Shown here one piece after another: positions 20,101 through 27,127 of a stretch of DNA of 64,000 nt. The notes under the pieces are model-generated. The model saw nothing but the letters and a program-made list of their open reading frames with translations. It was not told the origin of the DNA and ran no database searches. Source of the DNA: Herbinix sp. (GTDB lineage: Bacteria; Bacillota; Clostridia; Lachnospirales; Lachnospiraceae); the NCBI GenBank assembly GCA_029256105.1, contig JAQSYO010000012.1:30794-94793 (forward strand), in the 5' to 3' direction. Position 1 is the first letter of the stretch; the number at the start of each line of letters is the position of its first letter. The position numbers and the translations under genes were made by a program.

Positions 20101-20207
20101 GCTCTCATTGTTACATTATCAACTTTTTCAAATAATAATTGTTCTAATGTGGTTTCAAATCTGGTTAATTTACTTAACATCACGTCAATTTGTTTTTCTG
20201 TCAGCAT
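17103..20207 (-). CDS. GH38 alpha-mannosidase
   Basis: A 1034-residue retaining alpha-mannosidase with an N-terminal beta domain (residues 1-250). Zinc ligands are in HSHMDTAWLW (258-267). The nucleophile is Asp372 in WLPDTFGYSASLPQ. Further motifs are GYEPNGG-type and ILPGTCIPQAHEQS near 615. C-terminal beta-sandwich domains complete the usual length for bacterial family members. It has no signal peptide, so it cleaves alpha-mannosides after uptake, releasing mannose. It is the first gene of the locus, with its own promoter at 20331-20360, AGGAG before the ATG, and the carrier gene close behind. Confidence 0.95.
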   Translation of the reverse strand: MLTEKQIDVMLSKLTRFETTLEQLLFEKVDNVTMRAFHTDGRYHSIPDNSCFTPCKMGDTWEGEGTYCWFLGQYSVPEQCEGKTLFIYPKIHGYEGLLWVNGKPFGNFSTKISKANHGNHYCDLLKQEVKKNEVIGIALEYYAHHYVIGTQPFETNPNDDFKITYQEVEICVKNDFIGDVYYNLKIVNQMVAVLDANSFRRAELIKTLKQVHEILYYDYESIDRITFEKALQEANYLLKIVLQEKNSASAPYAGLIGHSHMDTAWLWDINETIKKCARTYSNQMNLMEQYPEYKFVQSSAYHSAMMKEYYPKLFEDIKEQVAAGRYEPNGGVWIECDCNIPSGESMIRQFLWGQRFTRENFNYTSDCFWLPDTFGYSASLPQIMKGCGVKYFLTTKMAWCDTTDFPYNTFYWKGLDGTKVLVHFNVTHSGPDPRNMMENILSGGKNSIKEKTVSNMRLLSYGVGDGGGGPEFEMIEMANRLGDVEGLPKSSHITVSEFMNRLEETITDPSTYSGELYLELHRGTLTNQHTIKRNNRLAEIELRNLEYVTVRDAINNAKIASDDKIHPLMKDLLVNQFHDILPGTCIPQAHEQSIRETTGVIEHARSLIKDILRPAQKEYTVSIINTLSFDRTDVLYLDYLEGYIVKGDYKQQVVTELSGNKKLAVFGVVIPAFSSIVLELTPGYIQKATVFELKDNQLETPCVLANFNEKGYISSFIDKRIQRELKGEGYAFNTLLIAEDVPKDWDNWDLDADCEGKFKDEASLISREVVADGEVEFRIRSEYKLTANSTLQQDMIFYADSGEVRFDTIMNWQDNHRFLKTAFDTSIHSDFVRQEVQFGYIKRQTNRNTAVEKAKFEVSNHKYTDLSETRYGVAVLNDCKYGVSVNASQIRLSLHKGGCRPDYKGDKGIHACCYSFFPHTEGFSANAVIKPAYQLNIKPIVVSGIHDEASLVKISADNIIIEAVKPLEENEKAFILRLYEAEGTYTTAKLNFTDKIKGLAVTNMLEEVENKIELQQEIELNFKAFEIITLKVNY

Positions 20208-20287
20208 AACTTTCTCCTTTTCACTACCCTTACATATTCTTTATCATAATTTTTATTTCGCTTATAATTGCATTTCACTCAACTAAG

Positions 20288-20301
20288 AAATACATGTATT
20301 T
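20288..20301. promoter_or_regulatory. Perfect 14-bp palindrome, candidate operator
   Basis: AAATACATGTATTT is perfectly self-complementary and lies about 25-35 bases downstream of the predicted transcription start of the mannosidase gene, where a repressor would block transcription. The only specific regulator in the locus is the GntR/LacI-type protein. I did not find an identical copy at the transporter promoter. Confidence 0.4.
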
Positions 20302-20330
20302 ATGAGATTATAAACACATCTTTATGCATC

Positions 20331-20360
20331 ATTATATATTTAATATATTTAATATGTCAA
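20331..20360 (-). promoter_or_regulatory. Strong SigA-type promoter of the mannosidase gene
   Basis: Consensus TTGACA (20355-20360) and TATAAT (20331-20336) are 18 bases apart on the minus strand, with a leader of about 115 bases. The rest of the 538-base gap (20361-20745) holds a hairpin at 20439-20462 and a small inverted repeat ATTTCG-TCA-CGAAAT at 20651-20665. I see no convincing gene in it. Confidence 0.75.
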
Positions 20361-20438
20361 TGTTTTTATATAAGCTTTGTAAAATTTAAAACTTATTATT
20401 TCTTGCTGGATTTACATAGTTTTATACCAATAGAAAGA

Positions 20439-20471
20439 GATACCTTATATATAAAAGGTATCCCCTTTTTT
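20439..20471. terminator. Hairpin with GATACCTT/AAGGTATC stem
   Basis: A perfect 8-bp stem (20439-20446 with 20455-20462) is followed on the plus strand by CCCCTTTTTT, the better terminator orientation; the minus side has only TCTTTCT. It would lie downstream of the sigma/partner genes. The stem is nearly the same as that at 22149-22178 on the other side of those genes. Confidence 0.5.
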
Positions 20472-20745
20472 AATACAAAAGGATCAAATTGTAAAGAATT
20501 AATATTACATGTACGAAACATATATGGCTACTCTATCCCTATTTCTCAACGTAAAAAGGTATTGCGATATGCCCCAAACATTTTTCTATTATGTAGATAT
20601 TACATTTCCTGTTAAGCTGTCCACCCATTTTCCTTGAAGCTTACGTTCATATTTCGTCACGAAATAATTAATTATAAGGAGATACAATCTACACCATGTA
20701 CCTCCTTCTGATTATACTATATTTATTAAAATACTCCGAATTTAA

Positions 20746-21531
20746 TTATAATATCCGTATCTCAATTTCAGTGAATGCATCTTCTCCCGAATGAACAAGA
20801 AGCTTCTTTTTTACAACCGATCCGTCCCTTAATTTTATTTCAGCTTTAATAACAAAATCCTCAAAATGATAAGTCCCCTTCTCGTCGGTAGTTGAAGCAA
20901 CAACAATTCCATACTGTTTATTCGCTTGCTCAGCGTACGTCACTGTATACGAGTTTCCGACTAATCTTGTTAAATGTGCAATTTCTTCACCCTCTCCATA
21001 AAATCCCGAAAGAAATTTCTCATCCTCTTGTATTTTATAATTTTTATATTCCTCCACTGGCATTGTAATGTTCTCAACATAATAAACGATTGAACTAGTT
21101 ATATTGCCTCTCGTCACTTCCTTATCCGAACAGGTATAGGTAATCGTTTGAATCTCTTGCCCTTCCAGCCCTTCACAGGTAATATTGATGTTAAAATTAA
21201 CCATAGAATCAAAATAATTACCTTGAGTATCAATTGTAGAGGAACCCATCAATGGAATAGCATTCGTTTTTATATTGACATACTCATTACTTAACGGAAT
21301 TCCATCATTATCTGCAGCATAAACAGTCATCAATATCATAGGCTCAGTGGCTGGGAGTCCCTGCAAAAACAAAAAGACAAATACAGCAATTACTGCTATT
21401 GCATAGGATGGTATCCATTTTTTATATTTATTTTTTTCGTTCTTATTGAGTTTCTTATATAGCATTTCCTCTATGCCAGCTGTCTTTACAACTATTTCAC
21501 TCATTGCATTTTTATACTCGCAAATATTCAT
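20746..21531 (-). CDS. Membrane-anchored protein partnered with the ECF sigma factor
   Basis: The 261-residue protein has a basic cytoplasmic N-terminus of about 38 residues, one membrane helix near 40-58 (SYAIAVIAVFVFLFLQG) and an extracellular domain of about 200 residues. The start has GGAGG 6 nt upstream and overlaps the end of the sigma gene by 20 bases, so the two are translationally coupled. This layout is that of an anti-sigma factor, though no zinc-binding anti-sigma motif is seen. The extracellular part is predicted beta-rich and matches nothing I recognise. Function as an anti-sigma factor is inferred from position and topology. Confidence 0.7.
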   Translation of the reverse strand: MNICEYKNAMSEIVVKTAGIEEMLYKKLNKNEKNKYKKWIPSYAIAVIAVFVFLFLQGLPATEPMILMTVYAADNDGIPLSNEYVNIKTNAIPLMGSSTIDTQGNYFDSMVNFNINITCEGLEGQEIQTITYTCSDKEVTRGNITSSIVYYVENITMPVEEYKNYKIQEDEKFLSGFYGEGEEIAHLTRLVGNSYTVTYAEQANKQYGIVVASTTDEKGTYHFEDFVIKAEIKLRDGSVVKKKLLVHSGEDAFTEIEIRIL

Positions 21532-22009
21532 ATTCTACCTCCAACATTTTTTTCAACAACTTTCTTCCTCTATGAAGTGTAGATCTGACAGTGTTTTCAT
21601 TCATCTTTAAAATACTACTGATTTCCTTTATTGACATATCTTCATAATAAAATAAATGTATCGCAAGCCTATAATTAACAGGTAGCTTCATGACAGCATA
21701 AAATATATCATTTTTTTCTGCATCTTCAAACGTATAAATATCTTCAAGTGGAATTTTTCTCGCATTCCATACGGAACGAAAAAACCTTTTGCATTCATTA
21801 ATTGTTACTCGTATCAGCCACGCCTTTTTATGTTCCTCCCCTTGAAATTCGGTTGCATCAGTCATGTATTTAATTAAAACATCCTGCAGGATATCCTCTG
21901 CAGTTGCCTTATCTTTTGTATAGGAAAGGGCTACTTTAAAAATTCTATCCGAATGTTGATCGATTGTTTCCGTAATTTCGCTTTGAGTACGTACTCTCTC
22001 CTTTTTCAT
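21512..22009 (-). CDS. ECF-type RNA polymerase sigma factor
   Basis: The 165-residue protein has region 2 (DRIFKVALSYTKDKATAEDILQDVL, residues 22-46; then HKKAWLIRVTINECKRFFR) and region 4 (LPVNYRLAIHLFYYEDMSIKEISSILKMNENTVRSTLHRGRKLL, about 108-152). Region 3 is absent, as in ECF sigma factors. It directs RNA polymerase to a small regulon in response to a signal passed by its partner protein. GGAGG precedes the ATG by 6 nt. A promoter is at 22091-22119. Confidence 0.93.
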   Translation of the reverse strand: MKKERVRTQSEITETIDQHSDRIFKVALSYTKDKATAEDILQDVLIKYMTDATEFQGEEHKKAWLIRVTINECKRFFRSVWNARKIPLEDIYTFEDAEKNDIFYAVMKLPVNYRLAIHLFYYEDMSIKEISSILKMNENTVRSTLHRGRKLLKKMLEVEYEYLRV

Positions 22010-22090
22010 TGCAGCCTCCTTTCATTAGTAACATCCTTTATAAAGTTATAATGTTGCACTAGAGCATCAAAATTATTTAATACATTTTCG

Positions 22091-22119
22091 ATTATAACAA
22101 GGTTTCCATTATATAACAA
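22091..22119 (-). promoter_or_regulatory. Promoter of the sigma-factor operon
   Basis: TTGTTA (22114-22119) and TATAAT (22091-22096) lie 17 bases apart on the minus strand. The overlapping GGAAACC in the spacer resembles the -35 of ECF promoters, so autoregulation is possible, but no clear ECF -10 element follows it. Confidence 0.5.
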
Positions 22120-22143
22120 TAATGTCAATTGAACTTACTGTCG

Positions 22144-22178
22144 TAAAAAGAGATACCTTTTATCGCAAAGGTATCTCT
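22144..22178 (-). terminator. Terminator after the DUF975 gene
   Basis: A perfect 12-bp stem (22149-22160 with 22167-22178) has a 6-nt loop and is followed by TTTTT on the minus strand. It lies between the sigma-factor promoter and the stop codon at 22290. Confidence 0.85.
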
Positions 22179-22289
22179 AAAATTTTTGTTTCAGATAATC
22201 TTAATTCCATTTCAAATCTTCTTGCTAGTAGAATGATGATGATCCTCTTCATATCATTAACGTAGGTTTAGGCGTAGGTGTCCTCCTAG

Positions 22290-22979
22290 TTAATATGAAA
22301 AATTGGTTTCACTACCGGAAACCTCAAGATAAAAAGCTGCTACTGCCGCATTGATATAAGGATGCAGCCATAAAATTCCAATCCCAAAGGTAAATAAGCA
22401 AAGAATAAACCATCCGATAAAGCTAATCTCAAGACAGAAAAGTCGCCATTTATTTCCTCTCATCATTTCCTTTGACTGATTAATCGCATCTAAGATACCC
22501 ATGGAAGGATTCTCTTCTAGTATATAAAACGCCATAGAATAGCTATATGCTGCAATAATTCCAGGGATGATAAACAGCAACGACCACAAAAAAGTAAAGA
22601 TTGCAATAACGATACGTAATCCCAAAGCTTTCCAAAACAAATCAAACTTCGAAAACAAATCATTAAATTGCGGATTTCTCCCATTAATTAAATTCTTATT
22701 AAAACGGCAATAACCGAGTTCAATTGCTCCTCCAAAGAAAAATGTAATTAAAAACCAAATACTTATAAAAGCTACTAATCCTATGAAAAAAGGGAATAGA
22801 AAACTACCCAAATCAATATTAAATATTTGATCAGATTCCCTCCATTCGTGGTTCGAAGAACTTCCTCCTCTGGAACTGGCACCTAATAATGCTGCGATAA
22901 AGCCTGTGCCTATGGCAAGTGCCCAGTTACCCCTAAGAGCTTCTCTTGCCTTTTTACGAAAATCAGCTGCATACGACAT
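22290..22979 (-). CDS. DUF975-family integral membrane protein
   Basis: The start at 22979 follows GGGAGGG by 7 nt; an upstream ATG at 23036 has no such site. The 229-residue protein begins MSYAADFRKKAREALRGNWALAIGTGF, the typical DUF975 opening, and has about five membrane helices with a Ser/Gly-rich loop near 40-55. It also contains GRNPQFNDLFSKFDLFWKALGLRI and the loop SYSMAFYILEENPSMGILDAINQSKEMMRGNKWRLF, which recur in this family. The family's function is unknown. It stands alone with its own terminator. Confidence 0.85.
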   Translation of the reverse strand: MSYAADFRKKAREALRGNWALAIGTGFIAALLGASSRGGSSSNHEWRESDQIFNIDLGSFLFPFFIGLVAFISIWFLITFFFGGAIELGYCRFNKNLINGRNPQFNDLFSKFDLFWKALGLRIVIAIFTFLWSLLFIIPGIIAAYSYSMAFYILEENPSMGILDAINQSKEMMRGNKWRLFCLEISFIGWFILCLFTFGIGILWLHPYINAAVAAFYLEVSGSETNFSY

Positions 22980-23217
22980 GTTGTTACCCTCCCTATTATT
23001 TAATGAAAGCGTTAACTTTACTTTTAACATATTCATAGTAGCAGTTTTTTACTACCATTTCAATAAATGCAAGAAGTTCTAATGTTTCTAACCAAGGTTT
23101 AATACTTTATATGAACAAAGGAAGAGACCGACTTCATAGTTGTGAAATTAACCTCTTTCTTCGTTACTTTGCTAAATTTGAGATACACTACAATTTATAG
23201 TCCTTGGTGTAAATCTA

Positions 23218-24027
23218 TTAACCAATAAATTTCGCTAACACATCATTGAACTCATCCTTCTGGTCATAGAAGGATCCATGCCCACTAAATTCAAATGGGA
23301 TTAGTTTGGAATTTTTAATTAATTGATTTTGTATTTCACCCATTTGAAATGAAACAACTTTATCATGAATGCCATGAATAATCAAAGTTGGAACACGAAT
23401 TGCTTCCAGATCAGTAAATAGTACTTCCTTTAACCATGTATTTACTATCGCAGCTGTTGCCCAGCCAGCTGCTTGTAATCCCAATTGTAAAAACCAATCA
23501 GAAAACGCTTCGGAGGTATGCTGGTAAAAAAACATATCGCCAAAATCTCGAAGCATTTTAGGCCGATCCGTATAGGTTCCTTGAATTAATTGTAATATTG
23601 CTTCTTTGTCTGCTCCATATGGAAAGTTAGGACGTTTGATAACGCTTGGAGCCCCTGCAGCAAAAAGAGCGAGCTTTGATACCCCATAGCCTTTATGGCG
23701 AGCCATATATTTAATCGCAATTGCTCCTCCGTTGGAATGCCCGGCTAAGGTAATATTTGATAACTTTAAAGTATCGATCACTGCTCTAACATCATCTGCT
23801 AAGGTTTCATAATCGTAACCGTGAAACGGCTTGTCTGAATTGCCAAATCCTCTAGTATCTATACCGATACATCGATACCCTAGCTTCGGAAGCTGGTTAA
23901 ATTGATACTCAAACAATTTATAATTTCCAGGCCAACCGTGCAGAAATAAGATAACCTTCTTACTCTCAGGGTTAAGATCCTCAACATATATATTTACGTT
24001 AGGTTCTACCGCAACATAATAACCCAT
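23218..24027 (-). CDS. Alpha/beta-fold hydrolase
   Basis: The 269-residue protein has the oxyanion-hole motif HGWPG near 30-34, IGIDTRGFGNSDKP near 54, the nucleophile elbow GHSNGG with Ser98, an acid Asp in IHGIHDKVV and the catalytic His in FSGHGSF near 250. This is a complete catalytic triad of the type found in esterases, haloperoxidase-like and epoxide-hydrolase-like enzymes; the substrate cannot be named. No signal peptide is seen. GGAGG precedes the ATG. It is flanked by unrelated genes and by a terminator upstream at 24173-24216, so it is likely transcribed alone. Confidence 0.88.
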   Translation of the reverse strand: MGYYVAVEPNVNIYVEDLNPESKKVILFLHGWPGNYKLFEYQFNQLPKLGYRCIGIDTRGFGNSDKPFHGYDYETLADDVRAVIDTLKLSNITLAGHSNGGAIAIKYMARHKGYGVSKLALFAAGAPSVIKRPNFPYGADKEAILQLIQGTYTDRPKMLRDFGDMFFYQHTSEAFSDWFLQLGLQAAGWATAAIVNTWLKEVLFTDLEAIRVPTLIIHGIHDKVVSFQMGEIQNQLIKNSKLIPFEFSGHGSFYDQKDEFNDVLAKFIG

Positions 24028-24172
24028 TATATATCCTCCATAAATGATATTCCTTTAATATTTTATTCAATAAACATAAAACGGTGAAATCTTACTAACT
24101 TAAGAATATAGTAGAATTATGTTGATTCTTAGGTACTAGTTCTTCAAACATTTTATAACGCTTATACTTACC

Positions 24173-24216
24173 AAAAAACCTCCTATTCTATCGTAGAAAC
24201 TTCGATAAAATAGGAG
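24173..24216 (-). terminator. Terminator after the 24405-25241 membrane-protein gene
   Basis: CTCCTATTCTATCG (24180-24193) pairs with 24203-24216 with one internal mismatch and a 9-nt loop. On the minus strand it continues into GGTTTTTTGG. Confidence 0.8.
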
Positions 24217-24248
24217 ATTAAGTTGAAATTTGACAGTAACATGACTAT

Positions 24249-24314
24249 GGTCTGTCAGTGGTTTGTCTGTGGTTTGTCTGTGGTTTGTCTATAGTTTAGC
24301 TGTAGTTTGGCTGT
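24249..24314. repeat. Six tandem copies of an 11-bp unit
   Basis: The unit GGTTTGTCTGT occurs six times in direct tandem. Copies 2 and 3 are identical and the outer copies carry one to four changes. It lies in the 3' untranslated part of the membrane-protein transcript, between its stop at 24405 and its terminator. The unit length is not a multiple of three, which fits a non-coding repeat. Confidence 0.9.
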
Positions 24315-24404
24315 AACCTCTAATTTATACTAATCATCCAAATTTTTACTTCAATTCAATGATTAACACTTTCCTTAATAGATCTCATAGACTTTTGTAT
24401 CATT

Positions 24405-25241
24405 TTAGATATTATTGCCATCCCCATAATTATTCCAATTATTATTGTTGAATTTATTAACATTATCATTATATAGTATAAAAATTGCAGGAAGAATGAC
24501 AATGCTTATCATAGAAAGTAATATTAAAATTATATAATAACTAGGTGTAAAGATTATCCCTCTCGACACCTTATTAAAATTAATCATTACATTCGTAAAC
24601 GTAGGAATACATAATAACAATATTACTAATAATAGCTTCCAATAATTTTTTACACCTGCTTTTGCTCCATTTTTCAACCCTTGAATCACCCCTATATCAT
24701 CTATAAAGATCGATGGGAACCATAATATAATAAACGGACTGGTAACGCAAACTAAAGCAGTGGTAATCGAAGTAGTTATTATGCTTACGGAATAAATCGA
24801 CTCTGCACCGTGAACCATCATTATTAATGTAACCGGCACAATCATTATCGACAATACGACAGATATGCCTACAGAAAATGCTATGAGTAAGAGCATCGCA
24901 AGTAATACCCTAACAAAATATTTTTTAAGTCCGGGCAAAAAGGAATTTATGGAAGTCTTTCCTTGCACAACTGCTTCAGTAATCATATTGCCATAACCGG
25001 CAAAGAATAATAAACCCAATATACTTATTAATGCTAGTGCAGTTAGTAACTTCATCATCGTTATGCCATAAGCAATAAAATCAAAATTAGTTGGATTCGT
25101 ATTATAGAACTGGCTCATATCCCTTGGATAAAGTGCAAATACTATCAGGAACATGACTACCAGATATCCTACGTAAAGAATGATTATGCTAGGATTCCTC
25201 TTAAGAAGATTGATTGATTTTTTTAACATATAAATACCCAT
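24405..25241 (-). CDS. Integral membrane protein of unknown function
   Basis: The start at 25241 (GAGGAAAGG just upstream) gives 278 residues. An open frame continues upstream to 25415, but it runs through a 13-bp inverted repeat and lacks a ribosome site. About six membrane helices are predicted, with KSINLLKRNPSIIILYVGYLVVMF at the start, a loop QGKTSINSFLPGLKKYFVRVL near 95 and FIDDIGVIQGLKNGAKAGVKNYWKLL near 190. The last two loops resemble those in glycerophosphoryl-diester/DUF-type six-helix membrane proteins of Firmicutes. The Asn-rich tail (after residue 260) is low complexity. I do not assign a function. Confidence 0.75.
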   Translation of the reverse strand: MGIYMLKKSINLLKRNPSIIILYVGYLVVMFLIVFALYPRDMSQFYNTNPTNFDFIAYGITMMKLLTALALISILGLLFFAGYGNMITEAVVQGKTSINSFLPGLKKYFVRVLLAMLLLIAFSVGISVVLSIMIVPVTLIMMVHGAESIYSVSIITTSITTALVCVTSPFIILWFPSIFIDDIGVIQGLKNGAKAGVKNYWKLLLVILLLCIPTFTNVMINFNKVSRGIIFTPSYYIILILLSMISIVILPAIFILYNDNVNKFNNNNWNNYGDGNNI

Positions 25242-25287
25242 GCCTTTCCTCAAAACCTGCAAGCTTTGGGCTGCAGGCACAAATTTG

Positions 25288-25315
25288 CGTGTGAAAAATC
25301 TTGATTTTTCACACG
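25288..25315. promoter_or_regulatory. 13-bp inverted repeat in the 189-base gap before the membrane-protein gene
   Basis: CGTGTGAAAAATC (25288-25300) is followed after two bases by its perfect complement (25303-25315). No T-run follows on the minus strand, so it is a poor terminator. A smaller repeat CCTGCA/TGCAGG lies at about 25255-25277. It may be an operator, or an RNA element in the leader. Confidence 0.5.
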
Positions 25316-25429
25316 ATACCTCTTTTTGAATGTTATTACTTCTCGATTTATTCTGTTTTATTTTTCTCGCACTTACATTATTATTGTACAACGAATGATT
25401 GTAAAATAATACCATTAAATGCTTAATTA

Positions 25430-26233
25430 TTAATTTCCTACGCTCTCATACAGTGTCAGACCCTTGCGAAAAAGTTTAATGGATAGATATACACTATAAA
25501 CTGAGACAATGGGAACAAACCACATAATCTTTGCCCCTAGGCCTTTGTCCAATAGTAGTGAAACAGGGAAAAAGCTTACAAATGCATAGGGTACAAGAAA
25601 AGTTACAACAAATTGGATTGCTTTGGGGTAGATTGTAATCGGATATTTCGTATATTCTCCAACATTATGTATTAAGTTTCCGAATGCATTACCTGGAGCC
25701 TTTGTCCAAAAGGTGATACAGTTTGATGCTAAGATAACAGCTCCTCTGATTGGCAGCGCTAGAATAAATAATAAAAAACACAACAGAATACTAGTCAACG
25801 TGATCTTATCGGAGCAATGTAGGAATGCTGTAATAAAAATAACCGTCCCAGATATCAAATTACCAATTCCATGTAATCCTATCTTTGAAGCAAATACTTG
25901 AAATACCACCGGCAACGGTTTGATCAACAGATAGTCCATATCGCCACGCAGATAAAGACCATTAATCGTCCAAGGACCCTCAAAGAATATCTCTCCAAAT
26001 CCAATGGTAAAATTCATCATGGAATATACCAATACAATTTCCCAGTATCCCCATCCATTAATCTCGTGCACGTTAGTAAATATTCCCCATATCGTAACTA
26101 ACCCAGCAAATTGCATTATAAAAGATGCAACAAACTGAACGAAAAAGTCTAGCTGATACTCCAGCAGCCTCTTCAGCTCTTGACTGATATATCGTTTGTA
26201 TAAATAAACGTATCGTTTAAATTTTTGTCCCAT
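25430..26233 (-). CDS. ABC-2 type transporter permease (second subunit)
   Basis: The ATG at 26233 is preceded by AAGGAG, giving 267 residues with six membrane helices. The protein contains EYQLDFFVQFVASFIMQFAGLVTIWGIF and GPWTINGLYLRGDMDYLLIKPLPVVFQVFA, matching the ABC-2 group with DUF990-like permeases. It probably forms a heterodimer with the permease encoded just upstream and the ATPase at 27128-28153. Such systems usually export lipids, drugs or polymers; the substrate cannot be told from sequence. Confidence 0.88.
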   Translation of the reverse strand: MGQKFKRYVYLYKRYISQELKRLLEYQLDFFVQFVASFIMQFAGLVTIWGIFTNVHEINGWGYWEIVLVYSMMNFTIGFGEIFFEGPWTINGLYLRGDMDYLLIKPLPVVFQVFASKIGLHGIGNLISGTVIFITAFLHCSDKITLTSILLCFLLFILALPIRGAVILASNCITFWTKAPGNAFGNLIHNVGEYTKYPITIYPKAIQFVVTFLVPYAFVSFFPVSLLLDKGLGAKIMWFVPIVSVYSVYLSIKLFRKGLTLYESVGN

Positions 26234-26293
26234 ACTTATCTCCTTCAATGAACTGAATTGAATATAGTAACTCTTTTCTCTATCAGGTATAGT

Positions 26294-27091
26294 TCAACCA
26301 CCATATATCGTAACTTTTCTAATGCAGATAGAAAACAAGACTTTTCCAAGCAAAAACAAAATAATAATCCATGCAATTTCCTTCAAAAACATAACTCCTA
26401 TTTGTGAAAGCTGCACCTGATTTAGAAAAATGGATGCCGGAACGGATACGATATATTGGAACGGCATATTCTTTAAAATACTTTGGCACCATTCCGGGAA
26501 AAATAATATTGGTACCAAACCTCCTGAGCACAGGTTTGTAATTGCAGCCCTTGCCCATTGTATACCCATATAGGAGGTTGTTATAAAGGTAAGTAAGGAA
26601 AACAAGTAAACGACCCCAAATTTAATAATTAATGCAAAAACAATACTTACAAGAAAACAAATCCAGGTCAGGAAATCCTCCGGCAATGGAATTTGAAGTG
26701 TTATTATTAAAGCAATCGATGCAACTGTTATCACAAGAGCCTCAAATATTGACGAACCAATTGTTTCTGACAATCGTGCAAAGTAAAAATTAAATGGTTT
26801 GATTAAATCCATGGCTACGCTACCATCTAATATCTTTCTTGATATGGCAGACTCGGAATACCAGGACAATAAGGTATTGCACATAAAAGCCACCAACAAA
26901 TATCCTTTCATACTTTCCCAAGAATAAATGGATACCATATCCTTACCCGCAAATACTGCTTTCCATAGAAAAAAAGAAGAGATAAATAATAGTACCGTAA
27001 CCATCATTGATATAAAAAAGTTAGATCGATAAGCAACCGTCTGCTGTGTAGAGGTTTTAATTAACGTTATGTATTTTTTATATTTCCGCAT
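26294..27091 (-). CDS. ABC-2 type transporter permease (first subunit)
   Basis: A 265-residue permease with six helices, beginning MRKYKKYITLIKTSTQQTVAYRSNFFISMM. It contains ISRKILDGSVAMDLIKPFNFYFARLSETIG, the counterpart of the segment LRGDMDYLLIKPL in the second permease, so the two are distant paralogues. GAGGAG lies upstream of the ATG. Gaps of 36 and 60 bases to its neighbours indicate one transcript. Confidence 0.88.
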   Translation of the reverse strand: MRKYKKYITLIKTSTQQTVAYRSNFFISMMVTVLLFISSFFLWKAVFAGKDMVSIYSWESMKGYLLVAFMCNTLLSWYSESAISRKILDGSVAMDLIKPFNFYFARLSETIGSSIFEALVITVASIALIITLQIPLPEDFLTWICFLVSIVFALIIKFGVVYLFSLLTFITTSYMGIQWARAAITNLCSGGLVPILFFPEWCQSILKNMPFQYIVSVPASIFLNQVQLSQIGVMFLKEIAWIIILFLLGKVLFSICIRKVTIYGG

Positions 27092-27127
27092 TTAGACTTC
27101 TCCTCTGGTGAAAAATTATCAAACATT

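Noticed and set aside
20268..20615. Plus-strand open frame of 115 codons between the mannosidase and sigma operons
   Set aside because: It contains the promoter, the palindrome and a terminator hairpin, has no ribosome site and a low-complexity AT-driven composition.
24405..25415. Longer N-terminus for the membrane protein, starting at 25415
   Set aside because: The extra 58 codons run through a 13-bp inverted repeat and have no ribosome site, whereas GAGGAAAGG precedes 25241.
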